A program made the position numbers and the translations under genes. From contig JAGKQI010000052.1 of assembly GCA_018806915.1 (NCBI GenBank), positions 1,116,001 to 1,180,000 of the forward strand: a stretch of 64,000 nt of DNA. The letters run 5' to 3'. Position 1 is the first letter of the stretch; each line of letters begins with the position of its first letter. Below are positions 10,249 to 19,106 of this stretch, piece by piece. This DNA comes from Phytophthora colocasiae. Its lineage: Eukaryota > Oomycota > Peronosporomycetes > Peronosporales > Peronosporaceae. The notes under the pieces were generated by a model. The model was not told where the DNA came from. It was given only the letters and a program-made list of their open reading frames with translations, and did no database searches.

Positions 10249-10647
10249 ATGCGCCTTTCCTACGCCCTCCTTGTGGTGGCTACCACAGTCACCTTCATGT
10301 CAAGTACGAACGCGGCAGCCGTAGCCGACGATACGAATCTTTCAGCCAAATTTGCTTCCATTGACTCCGGTGGAAAGAGATCTCTGCGTTATCACAACAA
10401 CGACGATGCTTTGTTCGAAGATGAAAAAGAAGCCGACGAGGAAGAGCGCAAAGGAACCAACATGTTCTCGACGGAAAAGCTCGACGAAATGCTGGACGGA
10501 ACTAAGATGATGAGCCGCTTCAGGAAGTGGAAGGCAGAAGGTTACAACACGTACAACCTCCCGGAAGTAGTTCGAGACAGCAAATACGACGCGCTCCGTA
10601 AGCTGTACTTTAAGTACTTGTACCGGAACAAGTTCCCAACTTCATAA
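10249..10647 (+). CDS. RXLR-EER secreted effector, 132 aa, intact
   Basis: The ORF is complete. Residues 1-22 (MRLSYALLVVATTVTFMSSTNA) form a signal peptide. RSLR at 44-47 and EER at 65-67, with a glutamate-rich stretch between them, make the classic RXLR-dEER host-targeting leader. The effector domain (68-132) is short, basic and likely helical, with FRKWKAEGYN (91-100) and YDALRKLYFKYLYRN near the end. The W and Y spacing hints at a single degenerate WY-type module, which is inference. Proteins of this class are secreted from haustoria or hyphae and act inside plant cells, often suppressing immunity. The target of this one is unknown. A good initiator lies upstream and a SINE inserted about 380 bp downstream. 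It is the only RXLR locus here with both ends apparently undisturbed. Confidence 0.88.
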   Translation: MRLSYALLVVATTVTFMSSTNAAAVADDTNLSAKFASIDSGGKRSLRYHNNDDALFEDEKEADEEERKGTNMFSTEKLDEMLDGTKMMSRFRKWKAEGYNTYNLPEVVRDSKYDALRKLYFKYLYRNKFPTS

Positions 10648-11024
10648 ATCTTTGCTCGAGGGCTCCTGCATAGATTACGAAGTTAACCGGCTGCTATGGG
10701 TTTAGTAAAACCACTCACACAAATTGAAGAGAAGAATTCAATTACCAGTATATATCCCCGGTACTTCATTGTTATGGGCGTCTCTACACAGAATTGGGAC
10801 TTCATTAGTGCTTGGACACGCTACCATTGGAACTGGAGGATAACACTGGAGAAACGCGTACTCCCAGCACTGAAGATTCATTCTCACAAACTATTTTGCA
10901 CGAAGTGTTTATCATCAGGATTCTTTCTCGATTTAGGAAAACAAATCTTAAAGTGTAGAGAACGGGACCACATATCCACGCATGTGCTTAGTGGAAGTAA
11001 GTGCATTCACTCCCTCGTTCCTCC

Positions 11025-11254
11025 TGTTCGGGCCTCCTGGTGGTCCACTGGTCTACGGACCACAAAGCTACGCACTTGGCAGGCGTTCGAGTCCCTCCGG
11101 GGACTTACTTTCCAGATGATAAGAAATGATTAGCATTCGAAAATTTAATATCCCATTCAAACAATTCACAATCACAATCAAACCTTCAGAATTCTATAGC
11201 CAAGCCAAGTAGTAGCAACCAGGAATAACCAGTTAATCAACTTCAATTTCCTTT
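11025..11254 (+). mobile_element. tRNA-derived SINE with 12 bp target-site duplication
   Basis: The element begins TGTTCGGGCCTCCTGGTGG, includes an A-box-like TGGTCCACTGGTC and a B-box GTTCGAGTCC (11085-11094), and ends in CAACCAGGAATAACCAGTTA plus a pyrimidine-rich tail. It is flanked by the 12 bp direct repeat CCTCGTTCCTCC at 11013-11024 and 11255-11266, which supports retroposition. Non-autonomous tRNA-like SINEs have been described in Phytophthora infestans. Other copies or pieces lie at 5320, 17123-18222, 23172, 36575, 45817 and 56220. Confidence 0.8.
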
Positions 11255-11266
11255 CCTCGTTCCTCC

Positions 11267-11717
11267 AATAATAATTTTCAATAATATACTGTAATAACTA
11301 ATTGAACCCTCATCCTCAATTTCGTACAATATACACATACAGTATATCGGGATTTATATAGAACCGGTGGCCACAGCCAACGAGCTACGAAGACCACTCC
11401 TTAATCGAAGACATATTCACAGCACAATTCTCCTCACGTTGAACGACTGTTTTCGAGGACAGGTATAATCTACTCTCGTCTCCGCTGAAGTCTCAACTCT
11501 CGAGGTGATGTTCTTGCAGTATACCGTAATCGGATATTGTGGGACACCAGCGCTGTTGCTCAAGCTGTTGAGAACAACCGAGAAGCGCCAGTTGTAGAGT
11601 TTCTACTAGGGAATAGACGGTTACTATTCCTGTTAATGTCAAAAAATCGATATCGAGCTTAAAACAAAATATAATTAGAATCCGGTGATGATGTAGGTGT
11701 TGGTTGGGATTGGGGTG
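11267..11717. other. Unassigned spacer before the Copia element
   Basis: AT-rich DNA with no recognised gene. A 112-codon minus-strand frame (11493-11831) runs into the LTR and has no motif. Confidence 0.4.
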
Positions 11718-11949
11718 TGTTGGACCGGTGCACCGTCTCATGCACGGTTTACTGGAACGGTTCAACGGAACCGTTCTCCTATTGGCTAAAGAAGAGGAAC
11801 GCTTACTTGGGTGGTCGACGTGTGAGGACACTCAGCTAAGTACGAACGACAATGAGGACACAACAAACATGGCGAGTAGAACAGGTTTTGCTAACTTTAA
11901 TCTACTCACTTCGGCATTTGCCACCAACAACACAAGCTCAATACCAACA
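11718..11949 (+). repeat. 5' LTR of the Copia element
   Basis: 232 bp, TGTTGGACCGG...CAATACCAACA, about 99% identical to 16090-16321. A putative primer-binding region starts directly after it with GGTTAACAGCC. Confidence 0.88.
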
Positions 11950-11996
11950 GGTTAACAGCCGCAACACGCTCAACCGTTCCAAGAACGCTTCAAGAC

Positions 11997-13098
11997 ATGA
12001 CGACCAAGCGCGCCGAAGTCCTCCTGGGTAGTGGGAACTACTTCCACTGGGAGTACAACATGAGAATGACGCTCGCCAGGAAGGGGCTGCTCGCTCATGT
12101 TCAAGTCGTCAAGCCGGAGAACGAGATCACAGAAGCGTGGCTGATGAACGACGCCAAGGCACTGGCTATCATCGCGCAGCGTCGAGCTGCAGCACCAGAC
12201 TAAGATCCGTTCCGCTGTCCGTGCCATGGACGCTTGGAACACTCTTCGGGAATACTACAACCGTATCACGCTGCACAACCGTGTCGCGATGACACGGCAC
12301 GAGTTCAAGATGGAGGAAGGAACGGTTATGTCGAAGCATCTGGACGCTTTCGACGAGCTGGTGGTGGGTCTCCAGACGTTGGGGGAACCGGTGGACGAGG
12401 CGCGGCAGCTAGTGGTGCTGCTCAGCAGCCTTCCACCTGAGTACGAGCTGATCGCGTCGATCGTGGAGAACACGAAGGACATCACGCTGATCGAGTTCAA
12501 GGAGAAGTTGCTCAAGGAATACGAGCGACTGCAGAAGAAGGAAACCACGGAGAAAGCGTTCCGGGTGAACGGTAACGCAGAACGGTTCAAGAGAGGCCGA
12601 GGGAACGGTTGCAAGGGTAACGGTTCAAGACATAACGGTAACGGTTTTAAGGGCAAGTGTTTCAGGTGTGACCAAGTCGGGCACATGAAGCGGGACTGTC
12701 CGAGGAAGAACGGTGACACGGATGACGAAGTGTTTGCCGTGGGCGAGGAACGCCTCGCCGGGTGGCTAATTGACAGTGGTGCGACATCGCACATGACGCC
12801 ACATCGCGGAGACCTATTCGACTTCGAAGGAACGGTCTCAGGGATCGAGGTAACGATTGCAGACGGGAAGAAACTACGTGTTGCAGGGAAAGGAACGGTC
12901 AAGCTGACGGGTATGAACGGTAAGCGCATCAAGATGATGGAGGTGCTTTACATCCCGGGACTCGACAGACGGTTGCTGTCGGTGGGGAAGCTTGCGGAGA
13001 ACGGTTTAACCGTGGAGTTCCAGCGTTCCTCATGTATTATTTGGGAAAGACTTGCGCGATTGCTTCAGGAAAGAAGGTCGGCAAGGCGTACTGGCTAG
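11997..13098 (+). pseudogene. Copia gag-protease region, one frameshift
   Basis: The first frame (11997-12203) encodes GSGNYFHWEYNMRMTLARKG, the start of UBN2-type Copia gag. It stops because of an indel near 12180, and the shifted frame carries on through 13098. That frame has the gag core, a basic GN-rich linker, a zinc knuckle CFRCDQVGHMKRDC (about 12658-12700) and the protease motif WLIDSGATSHM (about 12763-12795). A second frame change, apparently one missing G near 13047, separates it from the integrase-RT frame. In related elements all of this is one polyprotein that makes virus-like particles in the cytoplasm. Confidence 0.82.
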
Positions 13099-16076
13099 AC
13101 TGTGAGCAGGAAGAGGCGTGCTTCGTGGAGTATGCCGGGGTTCATAGTCAGTGGGAGCTCTGGCACGCTCGCATGGGACACACCAGTGAGAACGATATGA
13201 TCAAGACGCAGCGTTCTACGAACGGTATGCCACGTGTGAACCGTTCCGTCAAGACTTTATGCGGTGGTTGCATGAAGGGGAAACATTCGGTTGAACCGTT
13301 CCCGGTACGGTCAACAACGAAGACTTCACGTGTGCTGGAACTGGTCCACACGGACGTGATGGGGCCTATGAGGACGCTCTCGAAAGGTGGTGCAAGGTAC
13401 ATTCTGACCTTTGTGGACGATTTCTCGAGGTGTGTTGCTGTGTACTTCATGAAGAAAAAGAGCGAGGTAGCCAGCAAACAGAAGGAGTTCAAGGCGCTCT
13501 ATGAGAATCAATGGGGGGAACGCTTGAAGTGTCTGCGCTCAGACAATGGAACGGAGTTCGTGAACAAGACGGTTGCAGAACTGTGCCGCCGGAACGGTGT
13601 CATGCACCAACGTACCGTTCCATACAGTCCACAGCAGAACGGTGTTGCGGAACGCATGAACCGTACCATCATGGAGAAAGCTCGAAGCATGCTATACTAC
13701 AAGGGTGTGTCGACGGAGTGGTGGGCAGAGGCGGTAAGTACGGCAGTGTACTTGATCAACCGTTCCGCCTGCAGCGTACACACGGATGTGACTCCTTACG
13801 AGCTGGGCTTCAAGTTGAAACCGCAGATGGAACGCTTGCGAGTGTTCGGATCCCAGGGGTACGCTCACGTCGAGGACGCGAAGCGTACGAAGCTCGAACC
13901 CAAGAGCTTCAGGTGTATGTTCCTCGGATATGCTGAGAACGCTAAGGGATATCGTGTTTTCGACCTGGATGCATTGAAGGTCAAAGTGTCACGGTCGGTA
14001 AAGCTGGACGAGCGTGAAGTGGGAGGAATATATGAGTCACCCTCGTTACAGCCCCACGGAACGGTTATTAATTTGACCAAGGACGCGGATGATGGAACGG
14101 TACCAACAAGCGTGGAACGCCAGCATACTCCGGATGTACCGATGGAGGAGACAGAAGAAACCGTTCCAGACATTGAAATGAACGAGGCAGAGCATGAACC
14201 AGATGTTGAAGCGCTGGAGTTACAGTTGCCAGGCCGTCCGGGACCAACAGGACGAGAAATAGAAGCGTACCATTCGCAGCCTCAAGCGTTCCGTGAGGAG
14301 CGTCTGGTATTTCAACCAGAAGTGGAACGGTTACGACGACCTCGCGAGCCGGTGTTCCTGCTGGAGAACGGTTCGAATGGAGGTGATTACGTACAGTCCG
14401 AAGGAAGTGACGGTCCACCATCCCCTAAGCGTGCTCGGATCGATGAGGAAGGACTGATTGCTGAAGCTGTTATGGCGTACGTGGCGAATATTGTCGACGC
14501 GGCGGATGTGCCGACGTCGTACGCGGAAGCAATGGCCAGTCCGGAAGCAGCGAAGTGGCGAAGTGCCATGGAGGCAGAGTTACGGTCCCACGAGAAGAAC
14601 GCGTGGACATTGGTTCCACGTGAAGAAGGGAAGCGTACCATCGGTTGTCGCTTGGTTTTCGCCAAGAAGCGTGATGAGAACGGTTGCGTTATCCGTTACA
14701 AGGCACGGTTGGTTGCGAAGGGTTTCAAACAGAAGTATGGTGTCGACTTCTTTGAGACATACTCACCTGTGGCGAACATGAACTCAATCCGAGTAGTTCT
14801 TGCGGTGTGTGTTGCGTTGGAGTACGTCATGGAACAGTTGGACGCGGACACAGCGTTCCTGAACAGTGTGTTGATGGACCGTGTCTACATGGAGATGCCG
14901 GACGGTACTACGGGTGATGACGATCTAGTGTGTTTGCTGGGGAAGGCCATCTACTGTTTGAAGCAAGCTGCAATGGCATGGAACAAGACGATCCACCGCG
15001 TGTTTCTGAGGAATGGTTTCAAGAGCTGTGGAGCAGACCAGTGTGTCTACGTGAAGCGTTCCAGGAACGGTTATATGTACGTGTGCCTGTACGTCGACGA
15101 TATGATCATTGCTGCCAAGACTGCCGGTGAAATTCAGGAGGTTAAGGACTCTCTCAAAGCGGAATTTAAGATGAAGGAGCTTGGGGCAGCCAAGTTCATC
15201 TTGGGCATGGAGATTGATCACGACCTGGAGGCCGGAACGCTCATGATCAAGCAGACCAGGTACATTGACGATGTCACGGAACGGTTTGGCCAGCAGAACG
15301 CTAAGCCGGTGGATAATCCGTGCGCATCAGGACTGAAACTGTCCAAGGAACAGTCACCTGGAACGGATGTGGAGCGTGCTGAGATGCGGTCGAGACCGTA
15401 CCGTTCTCTCATCGGGTGTCTACTTTACATCACGACATGTACACGCCCGGATGTCGCCTACGTGGTAACACAGCTGTCTCGTTTTCTGGAGAACCCGGGG
15501 CAGCAGCATTGGAAAGCAGCTATCCGTGTGCTGCGGTACCTGAAGTCGACTCGTGAACACGGAGTCGTATACCAAGGTGGGCCAGGTGGTGTAACGGTTG
15601 AAGCGTTCTCGGACGCGGACTGGGGAACGAACATTGACGATAGGCGTTCCGTGTCCGGAGTCATGGTGCTGATGGGAAACGCTCCAGTAGTGTTCAAGTC
15701 GAAGTTTCAGCGAACGGTTGCACTCAGCTCGGCGGAAGCGGAATACATGGCGCTGAGTTTGTGCGTGCAGGAGGTACTTTGGATGCGTGCGATGCTAAAA
15801 GACATGGGGCACGAGCAGGAGAACGCTACGCAGATTTGGGAAGACAACCAAGGAGCAATTGCACTAGCTAAGAACGCTGGATACAACTCAAGGACGAAGC
15901 ATGTGGACATCAAGCATCACTTCACGAGGGAGAACGTGGAAAACGGAACGGTTCAGGTCGACTATATTGACACGAAGCAGAAGCTGGCCGACTTGTTGAC
16001 GAAAGCACTTGGAACCAAGACGCTCAAGTACCTGCGTGAGGCAAGCGGCATCAAGGACAAGGCTACCGTGCATTAG
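13032..16076 (+). CDS. Copia integrase-reverse transcriptase-RNase H polyprotein, long open frame
   Basis: This is a 1014-codon frame. In order it has the pre-integrase zinc region (LWHARMGH...CGGCMKGKH), the integrase core with VHTDVMGPM, RSDNGTEF and GVAERMNRT holding the D, D and E residues, and the RT with LVAKGFKQKYGVDF and the catalytic LYVDDM (about 15090). RNase H follows with FSDADWG and SSAEAEYMAL. The enzyme motifs are all present, so only the upstream frameshifts would stop normal polyprotein synthesis. The apparent ATG at 13032 is simply where the shifted frame opens, not a natural start. Confidence 0.88.
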   Translation: MYYLGKTCAIASGKKVGKAYWLDCEQEEACFVEYAGVHSQWELWHARMGHTSENDMIKTQRSTNGMPRVNRSVKTLCGGCMKGKHSVEPFPVRSTTKTSRVLELVHTDVMGPMRTLSKGGARYILTFVDDFSRCVAVYFMKKKSEVASKQKEFKALYENQWGERLKCLRSDNGTEFVNKTVAELCRRNGVMHQRTVPYSPQQNGVAERMNRTIMEKARSMLYYKGVSTEWWAEAVSTAVYLINRSACSVHTDVTPYELGFKLKPQMERLRVFGSQGYAHVEDAKRTKLEPKSFRCMFLGYAENAKGYRVFDLDALKVKVSRSVKLDEREVGGIYESPSLQPHGTVINLTKDADDGTVPTSVERQHTPDVPMEETEETVPDIEMNEAEHEPDVEALELQLPGRPGPTGREIEAYHSQPQAFREERLVFQPEVERLRRPREPVFLLENGSNGGDYVQSEGSDGPPSPKRARIDEEGLIAEAVMAYVANIVDAADVPTSYAEAMASPEAAKWRSAMEAELRSHEKNAWTLVPREEGKRTIGCRLVFAKKRDENGCVIRYKARLVAKGFKQKYGVDFFETYSPVANMNSIRVVLAVCVALEYVMEQLDADTAFLNSVLMDRVYMEMPDGTTGDDDLVCLLGKAIYCLKQAAMAWNKTIHRVFLRNGFKSCGADQCVYVKRSRNGYMYVCLYVDDMIIAAKTAGEIQEVKDSLKAEFKMKELGAAKFILGMEIDHDLEAGTLMIKQTRYIDDVTERFGQQNAKPVDNPCASGLKLSKEQSPGTDVERAEMRSRPYRSLIGCLLYITTCTRPDVAYVVTQLSRFLENPGQQHWKAAIRVLRYLKSTREHGVVYQGGPGGVTVEAFSDADWGTNIDDRRSVSGVMVLMGNAPVVFKSKFQRTVALSSAEAEYMALSLCVQEVLWMRAMLKDMGHEQENATQIWEDNQGAIALAKNAGYNSRTKHVDIKHHFTRENVENGTVQVDYIDTKQKLADLLTKALGTKTLKYLREASGIKDKATVH

Positions 16077-16089
16077 CGGTGAGTGGGAG

Positions 16090-16321
16090 TGTTGGACCGG
16101 TGCACCGTCTCATGCACGGTTCACTGGAACGGTTCAACGGAACCATTCTCCTATTGGCTAAAGAAGAGGAACACTTACTTGGGTGGTCGACGTGTGAGGA
16201 CACTCAGCTAAGTACGAACGACAATGAGGACACAACAAACATGGCGAGTAGAACAGGTTTTGCTAACTTTAATCTACTCACTTCGGCATTTGCCACCAAC
16301 AACACAAGCTCAATACCAACA
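16090..16321 (+). repeat. 3' LTR of the Copia element
   Basis: 232 bp copy of 11718-11949. Two of the three differences change CG to CA in this copy. Confidence 0.88.
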
Positions 16322-16689
16322 GCGTGCGCGACGGGAGGGAGGGTTCTCGAGGTAAACCCCCCTTCTGAATCTCATGAGCGCTTCAGTTCTGCTTCATTCT
16401 GCCAATTCAGCGGCGGTGATATGAGAGCGACAAGACGGTAGTGATGGGTACTTACTTACATGTCATTAGTGGATCAATAAGAAAAATAATGCCATAATAT
16501 ATTGGCGGGGCCGACGCCTTGCAATCAATCTCGAATTGCATTGTGAGAAGCCCTGCTCCTGTTGCAACTCACACTCGCTTTTCCCCTGAATATGCAAAAA
16601 ATAAAAGCTTGCTCGCGCAAACCCGAATGTTTTGCTTACTGTGAGCAGTGGAAGAAAAAAGGAAGGACATTGTTTGGAAAAATGGACAA
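16322..16689. other. Unassigned spacer
   Basis: Flank of the Copia insertion. No gene or repeat recognised. Confidence 0.4.
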
Positions 16690-17110
16690 CTCTTTGGACT
16701 AACGTAAACGATATGAAGCTAATTCAATAGCTGTAGATAGAGTATTCTTACCTTGACTGTTGGGCAATCCGAATTTCGGGCATTCGTTCCGAGTGGAGAT
16801 CAATCGGTAGTTCAAAACCTTGTTGAATCAGTAGCGTGATTGTTTTCCAGTCACAGGTGAGCTCATCCGCATACGGGTAACTAAATTGATAATGCATCTT
16901 GAATGGCACCTGGACATTTGCCACACTTGGCAGTAGAGTCATTGTTTTCCGAAAGTGAACGACATTTCGAAGTCTCCACGTGGCATGAAAAAGGATTGCT
17001 TGGATTCCCCACAGCAATAAGATCACCTTTTGATTCTTTCGCCATCTTCTGTGTATGTCTTGTAATTTTGGGAAGAACAGCAACCTCTAATTTAAGTTTG
17101 TTTACGAAAG
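16690..17110 (-). mobile_element. LINE 3' fragment
   Basis: The minus strand encodes RLLFFPKLQDIHRRWRKNQK, then ILFHATWRLRN and ELTCDW...LIQQGFELP, the same C-terminal region as the LINE copy at 8365. The non-coding tail (16690-16850) is closely matched at 55860-56000. It is a 5'-truncated relic. Confidence 0.7.
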
Positions 17111-17237
17111 GAAAGGAAATTGAAATCCTGTTAGTCCACTGGTCAACGCACCACAAAGCTTGGCAGGCGTTCGAGTCCCTCTCGGGGACTTACATTCCAG
17201 ATGATAAGAAATGATTAGCATTCGAGAATTCAATATA

Positions 17238-18172
17238 CCGTAAATGACAGAAAGACACACTCAGCGACGTGCTCGAAAATGCTGTCATCGCAAATCGCCG
17301 AAAATGCTTCTTTGTGTCATGTCATGGCGTCGAAAATGTTTCTTTGTGTCATCTAAATGGCTACACTTCTACTGCATTCAACGACTAAAACTCCTCATGT
17401 CTTTCTAAGTCTCTGTCGCACTGTTGAGAAATCAGCGAGCTGTAGATAGAATCCGTTGTAAGCTTCTCAAGATGAGCGTAAAATGCGCTCAAGTCACCTG
17501 ATCCAGTCCACGGATTCAGCCCACACACGTCAAACGACCTCTGAATGTACCTGTTCGAGATGTTTTCACAATTGATAGTCGCGTAGGCAAATTCAATGAT
17601 TTGCATAAACAATCCAATTGTCTTCATACTGCAATACATCAACCGAAGGCTGCTGAGGTACAGGATACATGTTTTACTCGTCTGCCAATGTTTTTCTGTA
17701 AAAAGCACTGTGGAGGCTTTTTCGCATAAGTGTACCGCCAAATGTTCCCCGAAAAACTCTGAAGCGCTACAATACCGGAGTTTGTTTGCCAGCATAATAT
17801 TACAGTTAAAAAGCATACATCCACCTAGCCCAAACGGTAAGGTGTTCTGCTGAAGACAAGCTGAAAATGTGCGAGTCCATTATCACGTATGGCTGCCGTC
17901 GACAGCGACACACAAGTCCATTATCACGTACGACCGCCAACGATAGTCACGTACGAGTCCACTGTCACGTACGGCGACAAATGGTACTTTTAAATTGAGA
18001 TATCACTCAGGACCCATGACACATCACCATGAAAATGCCATATGTGTTATGTCATCGTGAAAATGCTTTCAAATGTCATCGCAACGCGCCGAAAATGCTT
18101 TTATCTGTCATTTTATTCATAAAAATACGAAAATGCTTCTTTTTGGCGGGTGTGTCTTTCTGTCATTTACGG
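17238..18172. mobile_element. Pogo/Tc1-mariner-like transposon, 935 bp, internally deleted
   Basis: Perfect 23 bp terminal inverted repeats (17238-17260 and 18150-18172, starting CCGTAAATGACAG) are bordered by TA on both sides, the target duplication of the Tc1/mariner/pogo group. Multiple subterminal CGAAAATGCTT repeats and several TCACGTACG repeats (17880-17975) lie inside. The internal minus-strand ORF resembles the C-terminal end of a DDE_1 transposase, so this is probably a deletion derivative of a full element. Confidence 0.75.
17385..17816 (-). pseudogene. DDE_1-type transposase C-terminal fragment
   Basis: A 143-codon frame inside the TIR-bounded element. The segment ISNRYIQRSFDVCGLNPW, followed by SGDLSAF, resembles the part of pogo/Tigger DDE_1 transposases just after the catalytic core, where a helix leads into a '(S/T)F...CG(L/I)' motif. 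The catalytic aspartates are not present, so it cannot be an active transposase. The family call rests on one motif plus the TA-flanked ends. Confidence 0.5.
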
Positions 18173-18207
18173 TACCATTCAAACAATTCACAATCACAAT
18201 CAAACCT

Positions 18208-18612
18208 TCAGAATTCAATATTGTAATCTCTCCGTTCTAGTGGCAGCGGCAAGCCCTTCGCCTTGTAGTATGCATTGTCGTCCAGTTTTAAGACTTCACT
18301 CAGCGTCTTACCCTCTCGTCCAGGGACAGCCTTAGCCTTGGCCATGTCGTTCAGCCGATATAGTGACTGACTTCTCGTGAGTTCTGAGGGCGTCTTCGAT
18401 AAAAACTTATCGGAAAGCGATTTGGCGAGTTGGGACGTAGATCTCTCTTCATCGTCGTCTTCGTGGACTCTTAAGAGCCGGTTGTTGTTCTCCTCGACCT
18501 GCATGTGTTCCGGGGGTTCCGTGATACTCTTCAAGTCATTGATGACGAATTCTGCCTCAGAGCAAGCGAAGATGGAGGCTGCTGCCACGAGCACAAACGA
18601 AGTCAGACGCAT
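18208..18612 (-). CDS. RXLR-EER effector, 134 aa, C-terminus supplied by a SINE
   Basis: The ORF opens at ATG 18612 with the signal peptide MRLTSFVLVAAASIFACSEA, then RLLR at 45-48 and EER at 55-57. The region after the leader (SLSDKFLSKTPSELTRSQSL) is closely related to the frameshifted gene at 3542. After KLDDNAYYKAKG the homology to that paralogue fades. The last residues (NIEF) and the TGA at 18208-18210 are read from the SINE tail in antisense. The paralogue's GFDPDGMW...LLEHY region is absent, so the effector domain is truncated. The leader is intact, so a secreted, host-targeted short protein is still possible. An initiator-like element lies upstream. Confidence 0.82.
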   Translation of the reverse strand: MRLTSFVLVAAASIFACSEAEFVINDLKSITEPPEHMQVEENNNRLLRVHEDDDEERSTSQLAKSLSDKFLSKTPSELTRSQSLYRLNDMAKAKAVPGREGKTLSEVLKLDDNAYYKAKGLPLPLERRDYNIEF

Positions 18613-18660
18613 TGAGGTATTCTTGGGAAATAGTACTGAACAGCTTGAGACTTGACGAGG

Positions 18661-18678
18661 AAGTTACGAAGTGAGTCT
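18661..18678 (-). promoter_or_regulatory. Inr-type element of the RXLR gene at 18612
   Basis: The minus strand reads AGACTCACTTCGTAACTT, aligned with GCTCACTTCTAAATTT upstream of the paralogue at 3542. It is a weaker consensus match but placed correctly, about 50 bp before the ATG. Confidence 0.5.
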
Positions 18679-19106
18679 GCAAACAGCAAAATAAAGCTGT
18701 GGTAAATCGGAAATGCTCTTTGGATTGGGCCGTTTGCGATCGGAACTGTAGGTTCACGACCGGTGATTAGACCGCTATTGATTTTTGCGCCTCTTTCAGA
18801 AGATCAATTCTCGGACACAGGCGCACCTCAATGGTAGTAACCAGTCAAGTTGTATTGCAGGATAGACTTTTTCCTGGGTCGTATACCGGCTCGTGTGTTT
18901 GGGTCGGGTGATTATGCCATTTACCAGGTCCGATCAATAGCCATATACAATACCTGAATGTGAAAAATTGATATACATGTATGTAGTCGATCAAGGAGTA
19001 CTAGTTCACTACGCCCAAAGACGAAACTACATCTAGGTCCTACGACAAACGAATGTGATACAATAAATGTAGAATGAAGCTCTGGCTGCACGAAGTTAAA
19101 ATGCCA
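18679..19106. other. Unassigned spacer
   Basis: Upstream DNA of the RXLR gene. No gene or repeat recognised. Confidence 0.4.

Larger units (their letters stand above)
11718..16321 (+). mobile_element. Ty1/Copia LTR retrotransposon, young, two frameshifts
   Basis: A 4.6 kb element has 232 bp LTRs (TGTTGG...CCAACA) at both ends and gag, protease, integrase, RT and RNase H in Copia order. The LTRs differ at about three positions, all transitions, so insertion was recent. The flanks GGGTG (11713-11717) and GCGTG (16322-16326) match at four of five bases and may be a mutated target duplication. A purine-rich tract (GAGTGGGAG) precedes the 3' LTR. Two single-base frameshifts interrupt the polyprotein. 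The motif AACGG or its complement is strikingly dense throughout. Confidence 0.92.
17123..18222 (+). mobile_element. SINE interrupted by a DNA transposon
   Basis: The head (17123-17237) has TAGTCCACTGGTC and the B-box GTTCGAGTCCC. The tail (18173-18222) resumes exactly where the consensus would continue, with CCATTCAAACAATTCACAAT and CTTCAGAATTCAATA. The 935 bp between them is a separate transposon. The SINE tail ends inside the C-terminal codons of the RXLR gene on the other strand. Confidence 0.8.

Noticed and set aside
11081..11095. GTTCGAGTCC boxes as tRNA genes (also near 17170)
   Set aside because: They recur inside a dispersed 230 bp repeat with TSD and no cloverleaf can be completed; they are SINE B-boxes.
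10696..11133. 145-codon plus-strand ORF after the intact RXLR gene
   Set aside because: Its last third is SINE sequence read by chance and the first part has no motif, signal peptide or initiator.
12255..12932. 225-codon minus-strand ORF
   Set aside because: Antisense shadow of the Copia gag-protease frame with its codon periodicity.
14068..14421. 117-codon minus-strand ORF in the Copia linker
   Set aside because: Shadow of the pol frame.
17880..17975. TCACGTACG repeats as a CRISPR-like array
   Set aside because: Repeats are short and irregular, lie inside a TIR transposon, and the genome is eukaryotic.
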